From: Streptococcus sp. bf_0095
GTDB lineage: Bacteria > Bacillota > Bacilli > Lactobacillales > Streptococcaceae
DNA: 64,000 nt
NCBI RefSeq assembly: GCF_004166885.1
Contig: NZ_RCYU01000001.1
Location: 434,001-498,000, forward strand
Direction: 5' to 3'
This document shows, piece by piece, positions 34,321 to 43,617 of this stretch (positions within the stretch are counted from its first letter, which is position 1; each line of letters opens with the position of its first letter). The translations under genes were made by a program, and so were the position numbers. The notes beneath the pieces are model-generated. The model was not told the DNA's origin. It searched no databases and saw only the letters and a list, made by a program, of their open reading frames with translations.

Positions 34321-34668
34321 ATGGAACAATTTTTAGAAGATATTAAAGATCTTGAAGTAACCACTGTTGCGCGTGCGCAAGAAGCCATCGACCAAAAAGA
34401 AACAGCAACCTTCTTTATTGGACGCAAGACTTGCCCATATTGCCGAAAGTTCGCTGCTAAATTAGCAACTGTAGTAGCCGAAACTAAAGCTCATATCTAC
34501 TTCATTAATAGTGAAGAACCAAGTCAACTGGATGCTTTGCAAGTCTTCCGCTCTACCTATGGCATTCCAACTGTTCCTGGATTTTTACATGTCGAAGCCG
34601 GTGAAGTTACCGTTCGCTGCGACTCATCCATGTCAGAAGAAGAAATCAAAGCATTCGCTCATCTATAA
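34321..34668 (+). CDS. Thioredoxin-fold protein with CPYC motif
   Basis: A 115-residue cytoplasmic thioredoxin-fold protein. The start at MEQFLEDIKDL is chosen because AAAGCGAGG lies upstream; the frame is open 32 codons further. Seen directly: ATFFIGRKTCPYCRKFAAKLA with the redox pair CPYC (about residues 35-38), IYFINSEEP, and the cis-Pro loop YGIPTVPGFLHVE. The CPYC motif is glutaredoxin-like, but the fold order and length match the PedC/bacteriocin-accessory subgroup of thioredoxin-like proteins. No bacteriocin genes lie nearby, so a general disulfide role is more likely. Confidence 0.85.
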   Translation: MEQFLEDIKDLEVTTVARAQEAIDQKETATFFIGRKTCPYCRKFAAKLATVVAETKAHIYFINSEEPSQLDALQVFRSTYGIPTVPGFLHVEAGEVTVRCDSSMSEEEIKAFAHL

Positions 34669-34670
34669 AA

Positions 34671-34702
34671 AAAATAGCTAGAGATTATTCTCTAGCTATT
34701 TT
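34671..34702. terminator. Bidirectional terminator between the thioredoxin-like gene and mutY
   Basis: Perfect 14-bp arms AAAATAGCTAGAGA/TCTCTAGCTATTTT with a 4-base loop; T-rich on both strands. Confidence 0.9.
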
Positions 34703-35850
34703 TCATTTTCTGTAAAAGTCGTCCAAATCTTCTGCTGGGGTTTGGCAAAAGGAAAGGCCGAAAATTCTTCCGGTTTTAACCAAATAGTTGATTCACTGGT
34801 TGCTTGTTCTCCTTCTTTTACCAATCCGTACCGAAGTTGAACCTGCCACTTGCGGTGCGAAAAGACATGCTGGACCATGGGATAAGTTCTCTCTTGCCAA
34901 TCAATGACTAAGTCATAGTCCTGTTCAAAGGAGAGAATCTCTAGATTGCTCTCTGCTTGTTCCTTCTCATCCAGTAGAGACAATTGGCCCAGGTTCTCAG
35001 ATAGACTATCCACTTCAATCAAGGGAAAATGCCAGAAGCCTGACAAGAGTCCCTCTCGCTCATTTTTTTCCAGCAGGTAGCGCTCTTGACTATCCTTTAT
35101 AATAAAGGCTGTTAAATAAACGGGTACTGGTTTCTTCTTTGGAGCCTTGATGGGATAGCGATCCATGGTCCCATGCTGATAGGCCGCGCTAAACTCTTTT
35201 ACAGGACTCTCTTCGGGCCGTGGATTGACTGGTGATTCAATATCTGAGCCCAGATCCATCAAAGCCTGATTGAAATCACCCGGACGCTCTGGATCGATCA
35301 AGACTTCCATCATGGCTTGAAAAATCTTACGATTAGTCGGAACTCCGATATCGTAGTCAACCTCAAACAAACGAGCTAAAACCCGCATGACATTGCCATC
35401 CACTGCTGGCTCTGGCAAGCCAAAAGCAATACTGGCAATGGCACCAGCTGTATAAGGTCCAATTCCCTTGAGTTTAGAGATAGCCTCATAGCTTGATGGG
35501 AAAACACCCCCATGGTCCTCCATGATTTGCTGGGCAGCTTTCTGCATGTTGCGGACCCTCGAGTAATAGCCCAAGCCCTCCCAAGCTTTTAAGAGCTTTT
35601 CTTCAGGGGCTTGAGCTAAATCCGCAATGGTCGGAAACCAATCCAAAAAACGCTCATAATAAGGAATAACCGTATCGACACGTGTCTGCTGGAGCATAAT
35701 CTCTGAAATCCATATTTTATAAGGATCCTGCGTCCGTCTCCAGGGGAGATCCCGTTTATTGGCATCATACCAGGCTAATAACTTTTCTCGGAAAGAGGCA
35801 ATTTTTTCCTCCTCCCACATGATAATCCCGTAATCTTTTAAATCCATCAT
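34696..35850 (-). CDS. mutY: A/G-specific adenine glycosylase MutY without an iron-sulfur cluster
   Basis: MutY removes adenine paired with 8-oxoguanine. 384 aa. Seen directly: the catalytic Glu in SEIMLQQTRVDTVIPYY (about residue 50), the helix-hairpin-helix LKGIGPYTAGAIASIAFG, the catalytic Asp in AVDGNVMRVLARLF, and a C-terminal NUDIX-like 8-oxoG recognition domain with GLLSGFWHFPLIEV and VQHVFSHRKWQVQL. The usual C-X6-C-X2-C-X5-C cluster is replaced: the region reads IESPVNPRPEESPVKEFS, with E, P, S, S at the four positions, and the whole protein has no Cys at all. Clusterless MutY is known in some lactic acid bacteria, so it should still be active. Transcribed alone. Confidence 0.95.
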   Translation of the reverse strand: MMDLKDYGIIMWEEEKIASFREKLLAWYDANKRDLPWRRTQDPYKIWISEIMLQQTRVDTVIPYYERFLDWFPTIADLAQAPEEKLLKAWEGLGYYSRVRNMQKAAQQIMEDHGGVFPSSYEAISKLKGIGPYTAGAIASIAFGLPEPAVDGNVMRVLARLFEVDYDIGVPTNRKIFQAMMEVLIDPERPGDFNQALMDLGSDIESPVNPRPEESPVKEFSAAYQHGTMDRYPIKAPKKKPVPVYLTAFIIKDSQERYLLEKNEREGLLSGFWHFPLIEVDSLSENLGQLSLLDEKEQAESNLEILSFEQDYDLVIDWQERTYPMVQHVFSHRKWQVQLRYGLVKEGEQATSESTIWLKPEEFSAFPFAKPQQKIWTTFTENEK

Positions 35851-35903
35851 ATTCCTAGTATACCATAGAATGACTTCTACTTTAGAGATTCTGACTCTAC
35901 CAT

Positions 35904-35933
35904 AAAAAGGCCTAGGAAATCCCTAAGCCTTTC
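35904..35933 (-). terminator. Terminator after pta
   Basis: AAAGGC-TAGG/CCTA-GCCTTT stem followed by T on the minus strand. Confidence 0.75.
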
Positions 35934-35941
35934 AATCATTC

Positions 35942-36916
35942 TTATTGTTCCACAGCTTGAGCTGCTGTGATCAAGGTCAATTTGTAAACGTCATCTGCAT
36001 TACATCCGCGAGAAAGGTCGTTAACTGGTTTGTTCAACCCTTGCAAAACTGGTCCTACTGCAGCAAAGCCACCGAGACGTTCTGCCATCTTGTACCCAAT
36101 GTTACCAGCCTCAATACCTGGGAAGATAAAGACATTAGCTTGTCCTGCCACCTTGCTTCCTGGAGCTTTCAATGCTGCTGTTTCTGGTACAAAGGCAGCG
36201 TCAAATTGCAATTCCCCATCAATTTCAAGGTCTGGACGAAGTTCATGAGCGATTTTTGTTGCTTCCACAACTTTATCAACACTTTCACCGAAACCAGAAC
36301 CTTTGGTTGAATAGCTCAACATGGCGATTTTCGGATCGATGCCAAACATCTTGGCTGTGATAGCAGAGTTGATGGCAATTTCAGCCAAACCTTCAGCATC
36401 TGGATTGATGTTAATCGCACAGTCTCCAAACAAGTAACGTTCAGAACCACGAACCATGAGGAAGGCACCTGAAGTGCGTTTGACATTTGGACGAGTTTTG
36501 ATAATTTGAAGGGCTGGACGAACAGTTGCAGCTGTTGAGTGAATCGCACCTGAAACCATACCATCAACGATTCCCAGATGTACCAACATAACACCAAAGT
36601 AGTTGACATCGTCTTGCAAAATTTGACGTGCTTCTTCTTCTGTCATTTTACCCTTCCGACGTTCTACCAAGGAAGCTACCATCTCATCAAAGCCTGCGTA
36701 AGAATGCGGGTCGATAACTTCGTATCCTTCCAAAACTCCTTCAATTTCAAGGTAAATACGAATCTTATCTGGATTACCAAGCAAGACAGGTGTAACGTCT
36801 GTTTCTTTTACAATCCGTTTTGCTGCTTGCAGAATACGAGGCTCTTCCCCTTCTGGTAACACAATACGAGCATTCTTACCAACGAGGTTGGTTTTGAGGC
36901 TTTCAAAAACTTCCAT
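35942..36916 (-). CDS. pta: Phosphate acetyltransferase
   Basis: Pta converts acetyl-CoA and phosphate to acetyl phosphate, the step before acetate kinase and ATP; in streptococci the acetyl phosphate pool also reflects pyruvate oxidase. 324 aa, the short form without a DRTGG domain. Seen directly: VLPEGEEPRILQAAKRIV at the start, HSYAGFDEMVASLVERRKGK, GMVSGAIHSTAATVRPALQII, LSYSTKGSGFGESVDKV and DGELQFDAAFVPETAALKAPGS. AAGGAG site. Last gene of relQ-nadK-rluA family-pta. Confidence 0.96.
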   Translation of the reverse strand: MEVFESLKTNLVGKNARIVLPEGEEPRILQAAKRIVKETDVTPVLLGNPDKIRIYLEIEGVLEGYEVIDPHSYAGFDEMVASLVERRKGKMTEEEARQILQDDVNYFGVMLVHLGIVDGMVSGAIHSTAATVRPALQIIKTRPNVKRTSGAFLMVRGSERYLFGDCAININPDAEGLAEIAINSAITAKMFGIDPKIAMLSYSTKGSGFGESVDKVVEATKIAHELRPDLEIDGELQFDAAFVPETAALKAPGSKVAGQANVFIFPGIEAGNIGYKMAERLGGFAAVGPVLQGLNKPVNDLSRGCNADDVYKLTLITAAQAVEQ

Positions 36917-36937
36917 GAGTTTCTCCTTTGAAAAAAA

Positions 36938-37828
36938 TTAAATATTTGATAACTGTTTTAAGACTCGGCTAAAATCATCTGGCAGAGAGCTTTCAATTCG
37001 GAGCTCCTCTTCCAAAAAAGGATGATAAAAAGCCAAGGAATGGCAATGCAAGGCTTGTCGAAGAATCCCATCTTCTAACGAACCTCCATAGAGATCATCT
37101 CCCAAAAGTGGAAAACCAATATGAGAAAAATGAACGCGAATCTGATGGGTCCGGCCTGTATGCAACTGGATATCCACCAGATGAATATCACCAAAAGACT
37201 GGACAACTTGGTAGCTGGTATGAGCATACTTGCCACCTTTTGCTACCTTTCGGGTAATAATGGAGTCTTCATCACGCGCAATGGGGGCTATGATATCCCC
37301 CTTGCTTTCCAACTTACCCTTGCCCTTTACCAATGCAAAGTAACGTTTTTGAATCGTCTTAGCCTGAAGTTGCTTATCCAAGCGAGCATGGGCATAGCCA
37401 TGTTTGGCAAAAAGCATGATCCCACTGGTATCCTTGTCTAAACGGGTGACAATATGAACGAGCTGATTTTCATACTGATTGCGAACATAGTAACCCTTGA
37501 CAAAGTTCGCAATGGTGTTGGAATGAAGGGAGCTAGGAATGGATGCCACTCCTGCTGGTTTGTTGATAACCAAGAAATGATCGTCTTCGTACAAGATTTC
37601 CAAATCACGATCAATGGCCTCCAAAGCTTCATAACCTTCCTCAGAGGGAATATCAATCGTTACCTTATCTCCGATATCCAGAAGATAAATGGCATTTTGT
37701 TCAACGCCATTGACTAAAATCTGGCCTCCAGAAAACTTGATCTTGGCCAATAAGCCTTTTGAAACCTGATGTTTCTTCAGAAAGGTTTTAACCTTGACAT
37801 GTTCATCTGCAATAAACTCGAACCTCAT
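36938..37828 (-). CDS. RluA-family 23S rRNA pseudouridine synthase
   Basis: A 296-residue pseudouridine synthase. Seen directly: an N-terminal S4-like RNA-binding part (about 12-60, [22 protein letters not shown]), then [15 protein letters not shown], the catalytic Asp in [18 protein letters not shown] (about 133-150), and [28 protein letters not shown]. This is the RluA/RluD architecture; streptococcal annotations differ between RluD and RluE, so I give no symbol. It overlaps the end of nadK by 4 bases (ATGA), so translation is coupled. The modified base cannot be stated from the sequence. Confidence 0.92.
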   Translation of the reverse strand: MRFEFIADEHVKVKTFLKKHQVSKGLLAKIKFSGGQILVNGVEQNAIYLLDIGDKVTIDIPSEEGYEALEAIDRDLEILYEDDHFLVINKPAGVASIPSSLHSNTIANFVKGYYVRNQYENQLVHIVTRLDKDTSGIMLFAKHGYAHARLDKQLQAKTIQKRYFALVKGKGKLESKGDIIAPIARDEDSIITRKVAKGGKYAHTSYQVVQSFGDIHLVDIQLHTGRTHQIRVHFSHIGFPLLGDDLYGGSLEDGILRQALHCHSLAFYHPFLEEELRIESSLPDDFSRVLKQLSNI

Positions 37829-38643
37829 TCGTCAATATCTCCGATAAAGGCATCCTTGACCCGATTCCAGAAACTGGTATGGCTTGGGCTCGCTACGAAA
37901 TTGATCTTGTGGTTATCAATCTGGTACTCGATATGGGCGATATTTCGATAGGAATAGGTTGAATTATCAACAGAGAGAATGTGAAAACCTGGCCGGCTAG
38001 GAGTGATTTCAATCTTATCTTTTTTGGGAACAATAATCGATGACCCCAAAGTTCGATAGACACGATTATTCAGACTAGCGATTTCAGCAATCTGAAGCGC
38101 TTCGATCGTCGGGTGAAGAACAGCTCCTCCCAAAGATTTGTTATAAGCTGTGCTACCTGTAGGGGTCGAAACCGTAATGCCATCCCCTCTGAATCGCTCA
38201 AAATGAACGCCATTGATGGTTAAATCAGCCACCATGGTTCGATCGCTGCGTTTGATTGTCGCTTCGTTAAGAGCTCGCATAATCTTCGTATCCCCATTAT
38301 CAAAGGTCACTTTGACATTAAGGATTGGGTAAGATACCTTGGCACCTGTATCGAACTTGAGATTTTCTACCAACTTGTCAATCTCATCATCTAAATAGTC
38401 CGTATAAAATCCAAGATGACCCGTATGCACTCCAACAAAACGAACCCGATCTAATTGACTCTCGTACTTATGAAAAGCCGAGAGCAACATACCATCCCCA
38501 CCGATAGAGATCACGATATCCGGATGCTTCTCAGTTAAGATAAAATTATTCTTTTTTAATTTATAACGAAGTTGTTGAAAAACCTCTTCGCTCTGGCGTT
38601 TTCGATTCCGAATAATCGAAACCTTTTTACCTGTAGTCCTCAT
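37825..38643 (-). CDS. nadK: NAD kinase
   Basis: NadK makes NADP from NAD and ATP or polyphosphate. The start is taken at [13 protein letters not shown] (38643), giving 272 aa, as in S. pneumoniae; an ATG 9 bases upstream (38652) has an equally plausible site, and both lie inside relQ. Seen directly: the NAD-kinase GGDG motif in [20 protein letters not shown] (about 48-67), [31 protein letters not shown] and [20 protein letters not shown]. Overlaps relQ at its start and the RluA gene at its end, so it lies in the middle of a tightly packed operon. Confidence 0.95.
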   Translation of the reverse strand: MRTTGKKVSIIRNRKRQSEEVFQQLRYKLKKNNFILTEKHPDIVISIGGDGMLLSAFHKYESQLDRVRFVGVHTGHLGFYTDYLDDEIDKLVENLKFDTGAKVSYPILNVKVTFDNGDTKIMRALNEATIKRSDRTMVADLTINGVHFERFRGDGITVSTPTGSTAYNKSLGGAVLHPTIEALQIAEIASLNNRVYRTLGSSIIVPKKDKIEITPSRPGFHILSVDNSTYSYRNIAHIEYQIDNHKINFVASPSHTSFWNRVKDAFIGDIDE

Positions 38644-39298
38644 CTGTATCATCACTATTTCCGACGCCATCGTTTAATTTACGATGCATTGGATCAAAAA
38701 GAGCTTGCGCCTCCTGAATGGCATCACGAATGGCACCCATTTCCTCATCGAGTTGATAAGCCAAATTCGCGGTGACTTCAAGACGCTTCTTAATCTCGTC
38801 CGGAAAATCTCCTTTATATTTGTAATTTAATGAGTGTTCAATGGTAGCCCAGAAATTCATAGACAGAGTACGAATCTGAATCTCTGCCAAAATCGTTTCA
38901 TAGCCATTAATGGTATCTACTGGATACTCTACCACTACATGATAGCTTCGATACCCACTTGATTTCTTGTGACGAATATAGTCTCGTTCTTGAACCACGC
39001 GCATATCCTGACGCTTCCGCAAGACTTCTAGGACTTCGTCTACATCGTCTACAAATTGAACCATGATCCTCAGACCAGCAATATCTTGCATATCTTGAGC
39101 CAGGTTCTCTTCAGATATACTTCTGCGTTCCATCTTTTCGAGAATACTCTCAATCGGCTTCACACGACCGGTCACAAACTCGATTGGGGAATGCTTTTGT
39201 TGTTTGCGATACTGCTTTCTTATCCCACGAAGTTTAATCTTCAACTCCCCAACTGCTTGGATATAGGGATCTAAAAAATTTTCCCAATCAATCGCCAT
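38627..39298 (-). CDS. relQ: Small alarmone synthetase RelQ
   Basis: A small GTP pyrophosphokinase that makes ppGpp/pppGpp without a hydrolase domain, forming a tetramer regulated by RNA in Firmicutes. 223 aa, typical for RelQ/YjbM. Seen directly: [58 protein letters not shown] and [26 protein letters not shown], the synthetase signatures. No HD domain. First gene of an operon with nadK, the RluA-family gene and pta, a conserved streptococcal order. Divergent from the CYTH gene. Confidence 0.95.
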   Translation of the reverse strand: MAIDWENFLDPYIQAVGELKIKLRGIRKQYRKQQKHSPIEFVTGRVKPIESILEKMERRSISEENLAQDMQDIAGLRIMVQFVDDVDEVLEVLRKRQDMRVVQERDYIRHKKSSGYRSYHVVVEYPVDTINGYETILAEIQIRTLSMNFWATIEHSLNYKYKGDFPDEIKKRLEVTANLAYQLDEEMGAIRDAIQEAQALFDPMHRKLNDGVGNSDDTDEDYR

Positions 39299-39393
39299 TG
39301 AATCACCTTGTCATCTCAAAGTTTTTTGTATAAAATAAACACATCTATTATTATATCATAAAGAGCTTGCAAACGAAAGGAAAGGACGTAGCT

Positions 39394-39960
39394 ATGAATC
39401 ATTTAGAAATTGAATTTAAAACCTTATTAACCAAGGAAGAATACCACTCTCTTGAAGATTTTTTCAAGGACCAACCTCCTATCCAACAAACCAATCACTA
39501 TATCGATACGCCTGACCAAGCTATCCGAAAACATCAGATGGCCTTGCGCATTCGTACCTTAGCAGATCGGGCTGAGCTAACCCTTAAAGTACCGCAAGAA
39601 GCAGGACATTTCGAATACAATCAAGCCCTTACATTTGATCAAGTGGGAGCCTTTCTATCCAAGAAAAAACTCCCTCAAGGTGAGATTGCCAGCTTTCTCA
39701 CTGATTTAGACATTCCTCTAACTTCCTTAGATGTCTGGGGAAGTCTAGAAACAGAGAGACGGGAGAAAAGAATCCCTAAAGGATTATTAGCTTTTGACCG
39801 TAGTCGCTATAACTCTATCGAGGACTATGAGTTGGAGATGGAGGTAGATGACGCCTCAGATGAAACTTATTTTCACGAATTTCTCAAGGAAAAACAAATT
39901 GAATACAAGCCAGCAAAAAGTAAAGTAGCAAGATTGGCTCAAAGTTTGCTAAAAAGCTGA
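39394..39960 (+). CDS. CYTH domain protein (YjbK-like)
   Basis: A 188-residue CYTH-fold protein. Members are metal-dependent phosphatases acting on triphosphates such as tripolyphosphate or thiamine triphosphate. Start at MNHLEIEFKTLL with GAAAGGA upstream. Seen directly: the ExExK motif EIEFK at the start (tunnel metal and phosphate ligands), RKHQMALRIRTLADRAELTLKVPQ (basic strands) and FDRSRYNSIEDYELEMEVDD. Divergent from relQ and close to nadK, an association with nucleotide alarmone metabolism also seen in Bacillus (YjbK next to YjbM). The substrate is not known. Confidence 0.88.
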   Translation: MNHLEIEFKTLLTKEEYHSLEDFFKDQPPIQQTNHYIDTPDQAIRKHQMALRIRTLADRAELTLKVPQEAGHFEYNQALTFDQVGAFLSKKKLPQGEIASFLTDLDIPLTSLDVWGSLETERREKRIPKGLLAFDRSRYNSIEDYELEMEVDDASDETYFHEFLKEKQIEYKPAKSKVARLAQSLLKS

Positions 39961-40022
39961 AATTACTGAATTTTTTTGCTAAAATAAGAGTAGACAAAAA
40001 TATCTAAATGAGGATCAAACAC

Positions 40023-40979
40023 ATGTCAGAAAAAAACAATATGAAGCTCTTCGCACTCAACTCCAACCAAGAAATTGCACAAAAAATTTCGGAAGTTGCT
40101 GGCATCCCACTCGGAAAGCTTTCTTCACGTCAATTCTCAGATGGTGAAATCCAAATTAATATCGAAGAAAGTGTGCGTGGATATGATATTTACATCATCC
40201 AATCTACTAGCTTCCCAGTGAACAATCACTTAATGGAATTGTTAATCATGGTAGATGCTTGCCAACGAGCAAGTGCCCATACCGTAAACGTGGTCCTTCC
40301 ATACTTTGGGTATGCTCGTCAAGACCGCACTGCTGCTCCTCGCGAACCAATTACAGCAAAATTAGTTGCCAACATGCTTGTCAAGGCAGGGGTAGACCGT
40401 GTTGTAACCCTCGATCTTCATGCGGTTCAAGTACAAGGCTTCTTCGATATCCCAGTAGACAACTTGTTCACGATTCCTCTATTTGCTGATCACTATATCA
40501 AACAAGGTTTAACCGGTTCAGATGTAGTGGTTGTCAGCCCTAAAAATTCTGGAGTGAAACGCGCACGCAATCTTGCAGAATATCTAGATGCCCCAATTGC
40601 TATCATCGACTACGCCCAAGACGATTCTAGCCGTGACGAGGGCTACATCATCGGGGATGTTAAAGGTAAAAAAGCAATCCTGATCGATGATATTCTAAAT
40701 ACAGGAAAAACCTTCTCTGAGGCTGCAAAAATTGTTCAACGCGACGGCGCCACTGAGATTTATGCCGTTTCTAGTCACGGACTTTTCGTTAAGGGAGCCG
40801 CAGACCTACTGGATCAAGCACCGATTAAAGAGATTTTGGTTACAGACTCTGTAGCAACCAAAGAACAAAAACCAAAAAATGTAAAATACATTACTGCAAG
40901 TGAATTGATTGGAGATGCCCTTGTTCGTATCCAAGAGCGTAAACCAGTTAGTCCTCTCTTTGCATACCACAAGAAATAA
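40023..40979 (+). CDS. prs: Ribose-phosphate pyrophosphokinase
   Basis: PRPP synthetase: ribose 5-phosphate + ATP to PRPP, the precursor of nucleotides, histidine and tryptophan. Start at [14 protein letters not shown] behind GAGGATC, giving 318 aa. Seen directly: [58 protein letters not shown] and the PRPP motif [19 protein letters not shown]. Streptococci usually carry a second prs elsewhere; this copy is the one in the neighbourhood of cysteine desulfurase. It follows the CYTH gene by about 60 bases and precedes the desulfurase by 9. Confidence 0.95.
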   Translation: MSEKNNMKLFALNSNQEIAQKISEVAGIPLGKLSSRQFSDGEIQINIEESVRGYDIYIIQSTSFPVNNHLMELLIMVDACQRASAHTVNVVLPYFGYARQDRTAAPREPITAKLVANMLVKAGVDRVVTLDLHAVQVQGFFDIPVDNLFTIPLFADHYIKQGLTGSDVVVVSPKNSGVKRARNLAEYLDAPIAIIDYAQDDSSRDEGYIIGDVKGKKAILIDDILNTGKTFSEAAKIVQRDGATEIYAVSSHGLFVKGAADLLDQAPIKEILVTDSVATKEQKPKNVKYITASELIGDALVRIQERKPVSPLFAYHKK

Positions 40980-40988
40980 GGTGATGGC

Positions 40989-42116
40989 GTGATTTATTTT
41001 GACAATGCGGCAACCACTCCCCTAAGCCCAGGAGTAATCAAGGTGATGACAGAAACGATGGAAACCAGTTTCGGAAATCCCTCTAGCCTCCACTCCCATG
41101 GTCGTCAAGCGAAAAAGATTCTTAGAGACGCTAGGGAATGCGTTGCAACTTGTTTAAAGACCTCTAGTCAACAGATTATCTTCACATCTGGCGGGACCGA
41201 AAGCAATAACACAGTTATAAAGGGCTACTGCCTCAAACATAGACAGCAAGGGAAGCATATTATTACCACGGCTATTGAGCACCATGCCGTCCTTGAACCG
41301 ATTGAGTACTTGGTCCAAGAATATGGATTTGAAGTAACCATCATTCAACCGGTCGATCAAAAAATTCGACCTGAAGATATTCGAGCTGCACTTCGTCCCG
41401 ATACTATTTTAGTATCCACCATGTATGCCAACAACGAAACGGGTGATCTCTTGCCTATCAAGGCAATTTCTGACCTTTTGAAAGACCATCCTGCTGCTTT
41501 CCATGTCGATGCTGTTCAAGCCGTTGGTAAACTTGCTGTAGCCCCTGAAGAGTTAGGAGTTGATTTTCTAACCGCATCAGCCCATAAATTCCACGGGCCT
41601 AAAGGAGTTGGTTTTCTCTATGCTAAAAAGCCTGACTTCTTCAATCTCTTACACGGAGGTGACCAAGAAGACAAGCGTCGAGCTAGCACAGAGAACTTGA
41701 TTTCAATTGCTGGAATGGCTCAAGCCCTCAAAGAAGCAACTGATCAGTTAGACGCAAATTATCAGTATATTCAGCGCTTATCTGATCGTATCCTAACTGG
41801 CCTAGAAGATTTAGATTTCTATCTGAATAGCACAGACTCCAAACTTCCTCATGTCTTGAACATTGGCTTCCCTGGTATCAGCAATGATATCTTACTGCTT
41901 CGTTTAGATATGGCGGGAATTTCAGTCTCAACTGGCTCGGCTTGTACTGCGGGGACTGTTCAGCCAAGTCACGTCCTTGCAGCTTATTACGGCGAAGATT
42001 CACCCCGCTTGAAGGAATCTATTCGCATTAGTTTATCCGAATTCAATACGACTGCTGAAGTCGATACTTATATAACAACTATTCACAAAATTTTAGGAGA
42101 ATTACATGGCATTTGA
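40989..42116 (+). CDS. Cysteine desulfurase (class V aminotransferase, NifS/IscS family)
   Basis: PLP enzyme that takes sulfur from cysteine and passes it on as persulfide. 375 aa. Seen directly: MIYFDNAATTPLSPGVI at the start, FTSGGTESNNTVIKG, HHAVLEPIEYL, VDAVQAVGKLAV, the PLP lysine in TASAHKFHGPKGVGFLYA (about residue 200) and the active-site Cys in VSTGSACTAGT (about residue 322). It differs from SufS, so it may serve tRNA thiolation (with MnmA) or thiamine; the acceptor is not in the window. It overlaps the DUF1831 gene by 11 bases. Confidence 0.93.
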   Translation: MIYFDNAATTPLSPGVIKVMTETMETSFGNPSSLHSHGRQAKKILRDARECVATCLKTSSQQIIFTSGGTESNNTVIKGYCLKHRQQGKHIITTAIEHHAVLEPIEYLVQEYGFEVTIIQPVDQKIRPEDIRAALRPDTILVSTMYANNETGDLLPIKAISDLLKDHPAAFHVDAVQAVGKLAVAPEELGVDFLTASAHKFHGPKGVGFLYAKKPDFFNLLHGGDQEDKRRASTENLISIAGMAQALKEATDQLDANYQYIQRLSDRILTGLEDLDFYLNSTDSKLPHVLNIGFPGISNDILLLRLDMAGISVSTGSACTAGTVQPSHVLAAYYGEDSPRLKESIRISLSEFNTTAEVDTYITTIHKILGELHGI

Positions 42117-42453
42117 AACATCTGTCTCATTACCAAACTGCGATTACACATACGCAATCCATCCAAATATTAAAAAATATACCCTACGCGACAATACCTT
42201 TGCACAAACAAAGGTTGGAAACTACGAATTAAATCGTTTGTTAGAAGCTATTCCAAATAGCGGAGATGGCTTTAAGTTAAAAATTATCATCAATAAGGAT
42301 TTAACAGGATTTAAAATTAACATTACTGACAAGTCAGGCCTTCGTTTGGTAAATATTTTTAAAAATCCAGAAAACAAGATTATCCAACAAAAATTCTACT
42401 TCCTCATGGACAGTTTAGTTGAACGTGAAATCTTTGAAAGGATTGAAAACTAA
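42106..42453 (+). CDS. DUF1831 protein
   Basis: A small 115-residue protein that matches what I know of DUF1831, a Lactobacillales family that regularly follows a cysteine desulfurase. No signal peptide or membrane segment. Seen directly: the N-terminal half is FETSVSLPNCDYTYAIHPNIKKYTLRDNTF-type sequence with one Cys (about residue 11), and the C-terminal half has FKLKIIINKDLTGFKINITDK and a helix ending in FERIEN. The one Cys near the N-terminus could be a persulfide acceptor, but it may not be conserved (inference). Starts inside the desulfurase gene and shares bases with the next start (TAATG). Confidence 0.8.
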   Translation: MAFETSVSLPNCDYTYAIHPNIKKYTLRDNTFAQTKVGNYELNRLLEAIPNSGDGFKLKIIINKDLTGFKINITDKSGLRLVNIFKNPENKIIQQKFYFLMDSLVEREIFERIEN

Positions 42454-42689
42454 TGACCAATGGTCCTGTAGTCCTCACCTATTTGGATGCATACCAAAAG
42501 GAACGTCAGGTTAGCTACGACAACATCGATCACTGTCTATTAGCCTTCTCAGGCTGTGTTTCCATTCCAGATTCCTATCAGGTTGTTTCTGTTACCTACA
42601 AGGAGCATACCTTACCTTTCACTGGAAAAATCGGTGACTTTTATCGCTATCTGATTCAGTTCGATCAGAGTTTAAGAAATTCCAATTAA
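42453..42689 (+). CDS. DUF4649-like small protein
   Basis: A 78-residue protein, probably DUF4649 by pattern and place. Its ATG overlaps the DUF1831 stop. Seen directly: VVLTYLDAYQKERQVSYDNID at the start, a single Cys pair region (HCLLAFSGCVSIPD) and a C-terminal FYRYLIQFDQSLRN. No signal peptide. Last gene of prs-desulfurase-DUF1831-DUF4649, ended by a terminator. Function unknown; co-translation suggests a role with the desulfurase. Confidence 0.75.
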   Translation: MTNGPVVLTYLDAYQKERQVSYDNIDHCLLAFSGCVSIPDSYQVVSVTYKEHTLPFTGKIGDFYRYLIQFDQSLRNSN

Positions 42690-42694
42690 GAAAG

Positions 42695-42719
42695 AAAAAC
42701 ACCATTTTGGTGTTTTTTT
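42695..42719 (+). terminator. Terminator after the DUF4649 gene
   Basis: AACACCA/TGGTGTT stem with a TTTTTTT run. Confidence 0.85.
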
Positions 42720-42731
42720 AGTAGAAGATAG

Positions 42732-42760
42732 TTGCTTTTTTCACAAACTTTTTATAAAAT
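42732..42760 (+). promoter_or_regulatory. rex promoter
   Basis: -35 TTGCTT (42732-42737), 17-bp spacer, -10 TAAAAT (42755-42760), just after the terminator. TTCACAA in the spacer resembles half of a Rex site. Confidence 0.7.
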
Positions 42761-42782
42761 AGATTTGAAAGGTTGTGATATT

Positions 42783-43427
42783 GTGAAACAAGATAAGACT
42801 AATCCAATTCCTCGTGCTACTGCCAAACGACTCTCCTTGTATTACCGCATTTTTAAACGCTTTAATGCAGAGAAAATCGAGCGAGCAAATTCAAAACAGA
42901 TTGCTGAAGCCATCGGGATTGATTCCGCAACTGTTCGTCGAGACTTCTCCTACTTTGGAGAGCTTGGACGACGTGGTTTTGGTTATGATGTCAAAAAGTT
43001 AATGAACTTCTTTGCTGATCTCTTGAATGATAACTCCATCACCAATGTTGCTATCGTCGGGATTGGAAATATGGGGAGTGCCCTTCTTCACTATCGCTTC
43101 CATGAGCGAAACAAAATGAAAATTGTCATGGCATTTGATACGGATGATCATGAGTTAGTCGGCACTAAAAGTAAAGATGGTATTCCGATTTACGGCATCT
43201 CCACACTAAAAGAAAAACTTGAGGGACAAGAGATTCAAACAGCCATTTTAACCGTTCCAAGTGTAAAATCTCAAGAAGTTGCAGATTTACTAGTTGAAGC
43301 TGGTATCAAGGGAATCCTTAGCTTTTCTCCAGTCCACTTAACAGTTCCAAAAGATGTGGTAGTCCAATATGTCGACCTAACCAGTGAACTGCAAACCCTT
43401 CTCTACTTTATGCGCAAAAATTCATGA
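42783..43427 (+). CDS. rex: Redox-sensing transcriptional repressor Rex
   Basis: Rex senses the NADH/NAD+ ratio and represses fermentation genes such as ldh, adh and pfl when NAD+ is high. The start is the GTG at 42783 ([17 protein letters not shown]), with AAAGG 10 bases upstream, giving 214 aa. Seen directly: an N-terminal winged helix ([20 protein letters not shown], about 43-62), the Rossmann motif [18 protein letters not shown] and the C-terminal swapped helix [14 protein letters not shown]. Its own promoter follows a terminator. The repeat downstream supplies the terminator. Confidence 0.96.
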   Translation: MKQDKTNPIPRATAKRLSLYYRIFKRFNAEKIERANSKQIAEAIGIDSATVRRDFSYFGELGRRGFGYDVKKLMNFFADLLNDNSITNVAIVGIGNMGSALLHYRFHERNKMKIVMAFDTDDHELVGTKSKDGIPIYGISTLKEKLEGQEIQTAILTVPSVKSQEVADLLVEAGIKGILSFSPVHLTVPKDVVVQYVDLTSELQTLLYFMRKNS

Positions 43428-43432
43428 TAAGC

Positions 43433-43551
43433 AAAGAGGCTGGGACAAAAGTCCTAGCCTCTCAATTGTCCTTGGATTATCGAGCAAGACGCAGTGGTTG
43501 AGTGGGCTCTACTACGCTGATTTTATCAGCTTTTACAGCCCTACTCAACTG
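43433..43551 (-). repeat. Copy 2 of the 115-120 bp structured repeat
   Basis: The reverse complement of 43433-43551 matches 32258-32380: CAGTTGAGTAGGGCT, the GCTGAT/ATCAGC hairpin, and the GAGGCT-GGAC/GTCC-AGCCTC hairpin. The repeat lies between rex and the convergent radC. An additional unit follows at 43559-43617. Confidence 0.85.
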
Positions 43552-43558
43552 TGCGGAG

Positions 43559-43617
43559 GTGGGACGACGAAATCGAATTCTAACGAATTACCGATTTCTG
43601 TCCCACTCTCTTTTTCT
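43559..43617 (+). terminator. Terminator hairpin between rex and radC
   Basis: Long stem with outer arms GTGGGAC/GTCCCAC and inner AATCG-ATT/GAAT-CGATT, followed by T-rich sequence on + (TCTCTTTTTCT). It belongs to the extended repeat. Confidence 0.7.

Noticed and set aside
42738..42754. Rex operator before rex, and half-sites before pdhA and fhs (TTGTGAA)
   Set aside because: Only half of the TTGTGAAA-TTTCACAA palindrome is present at each place; too weak in an A/T-rich genome.
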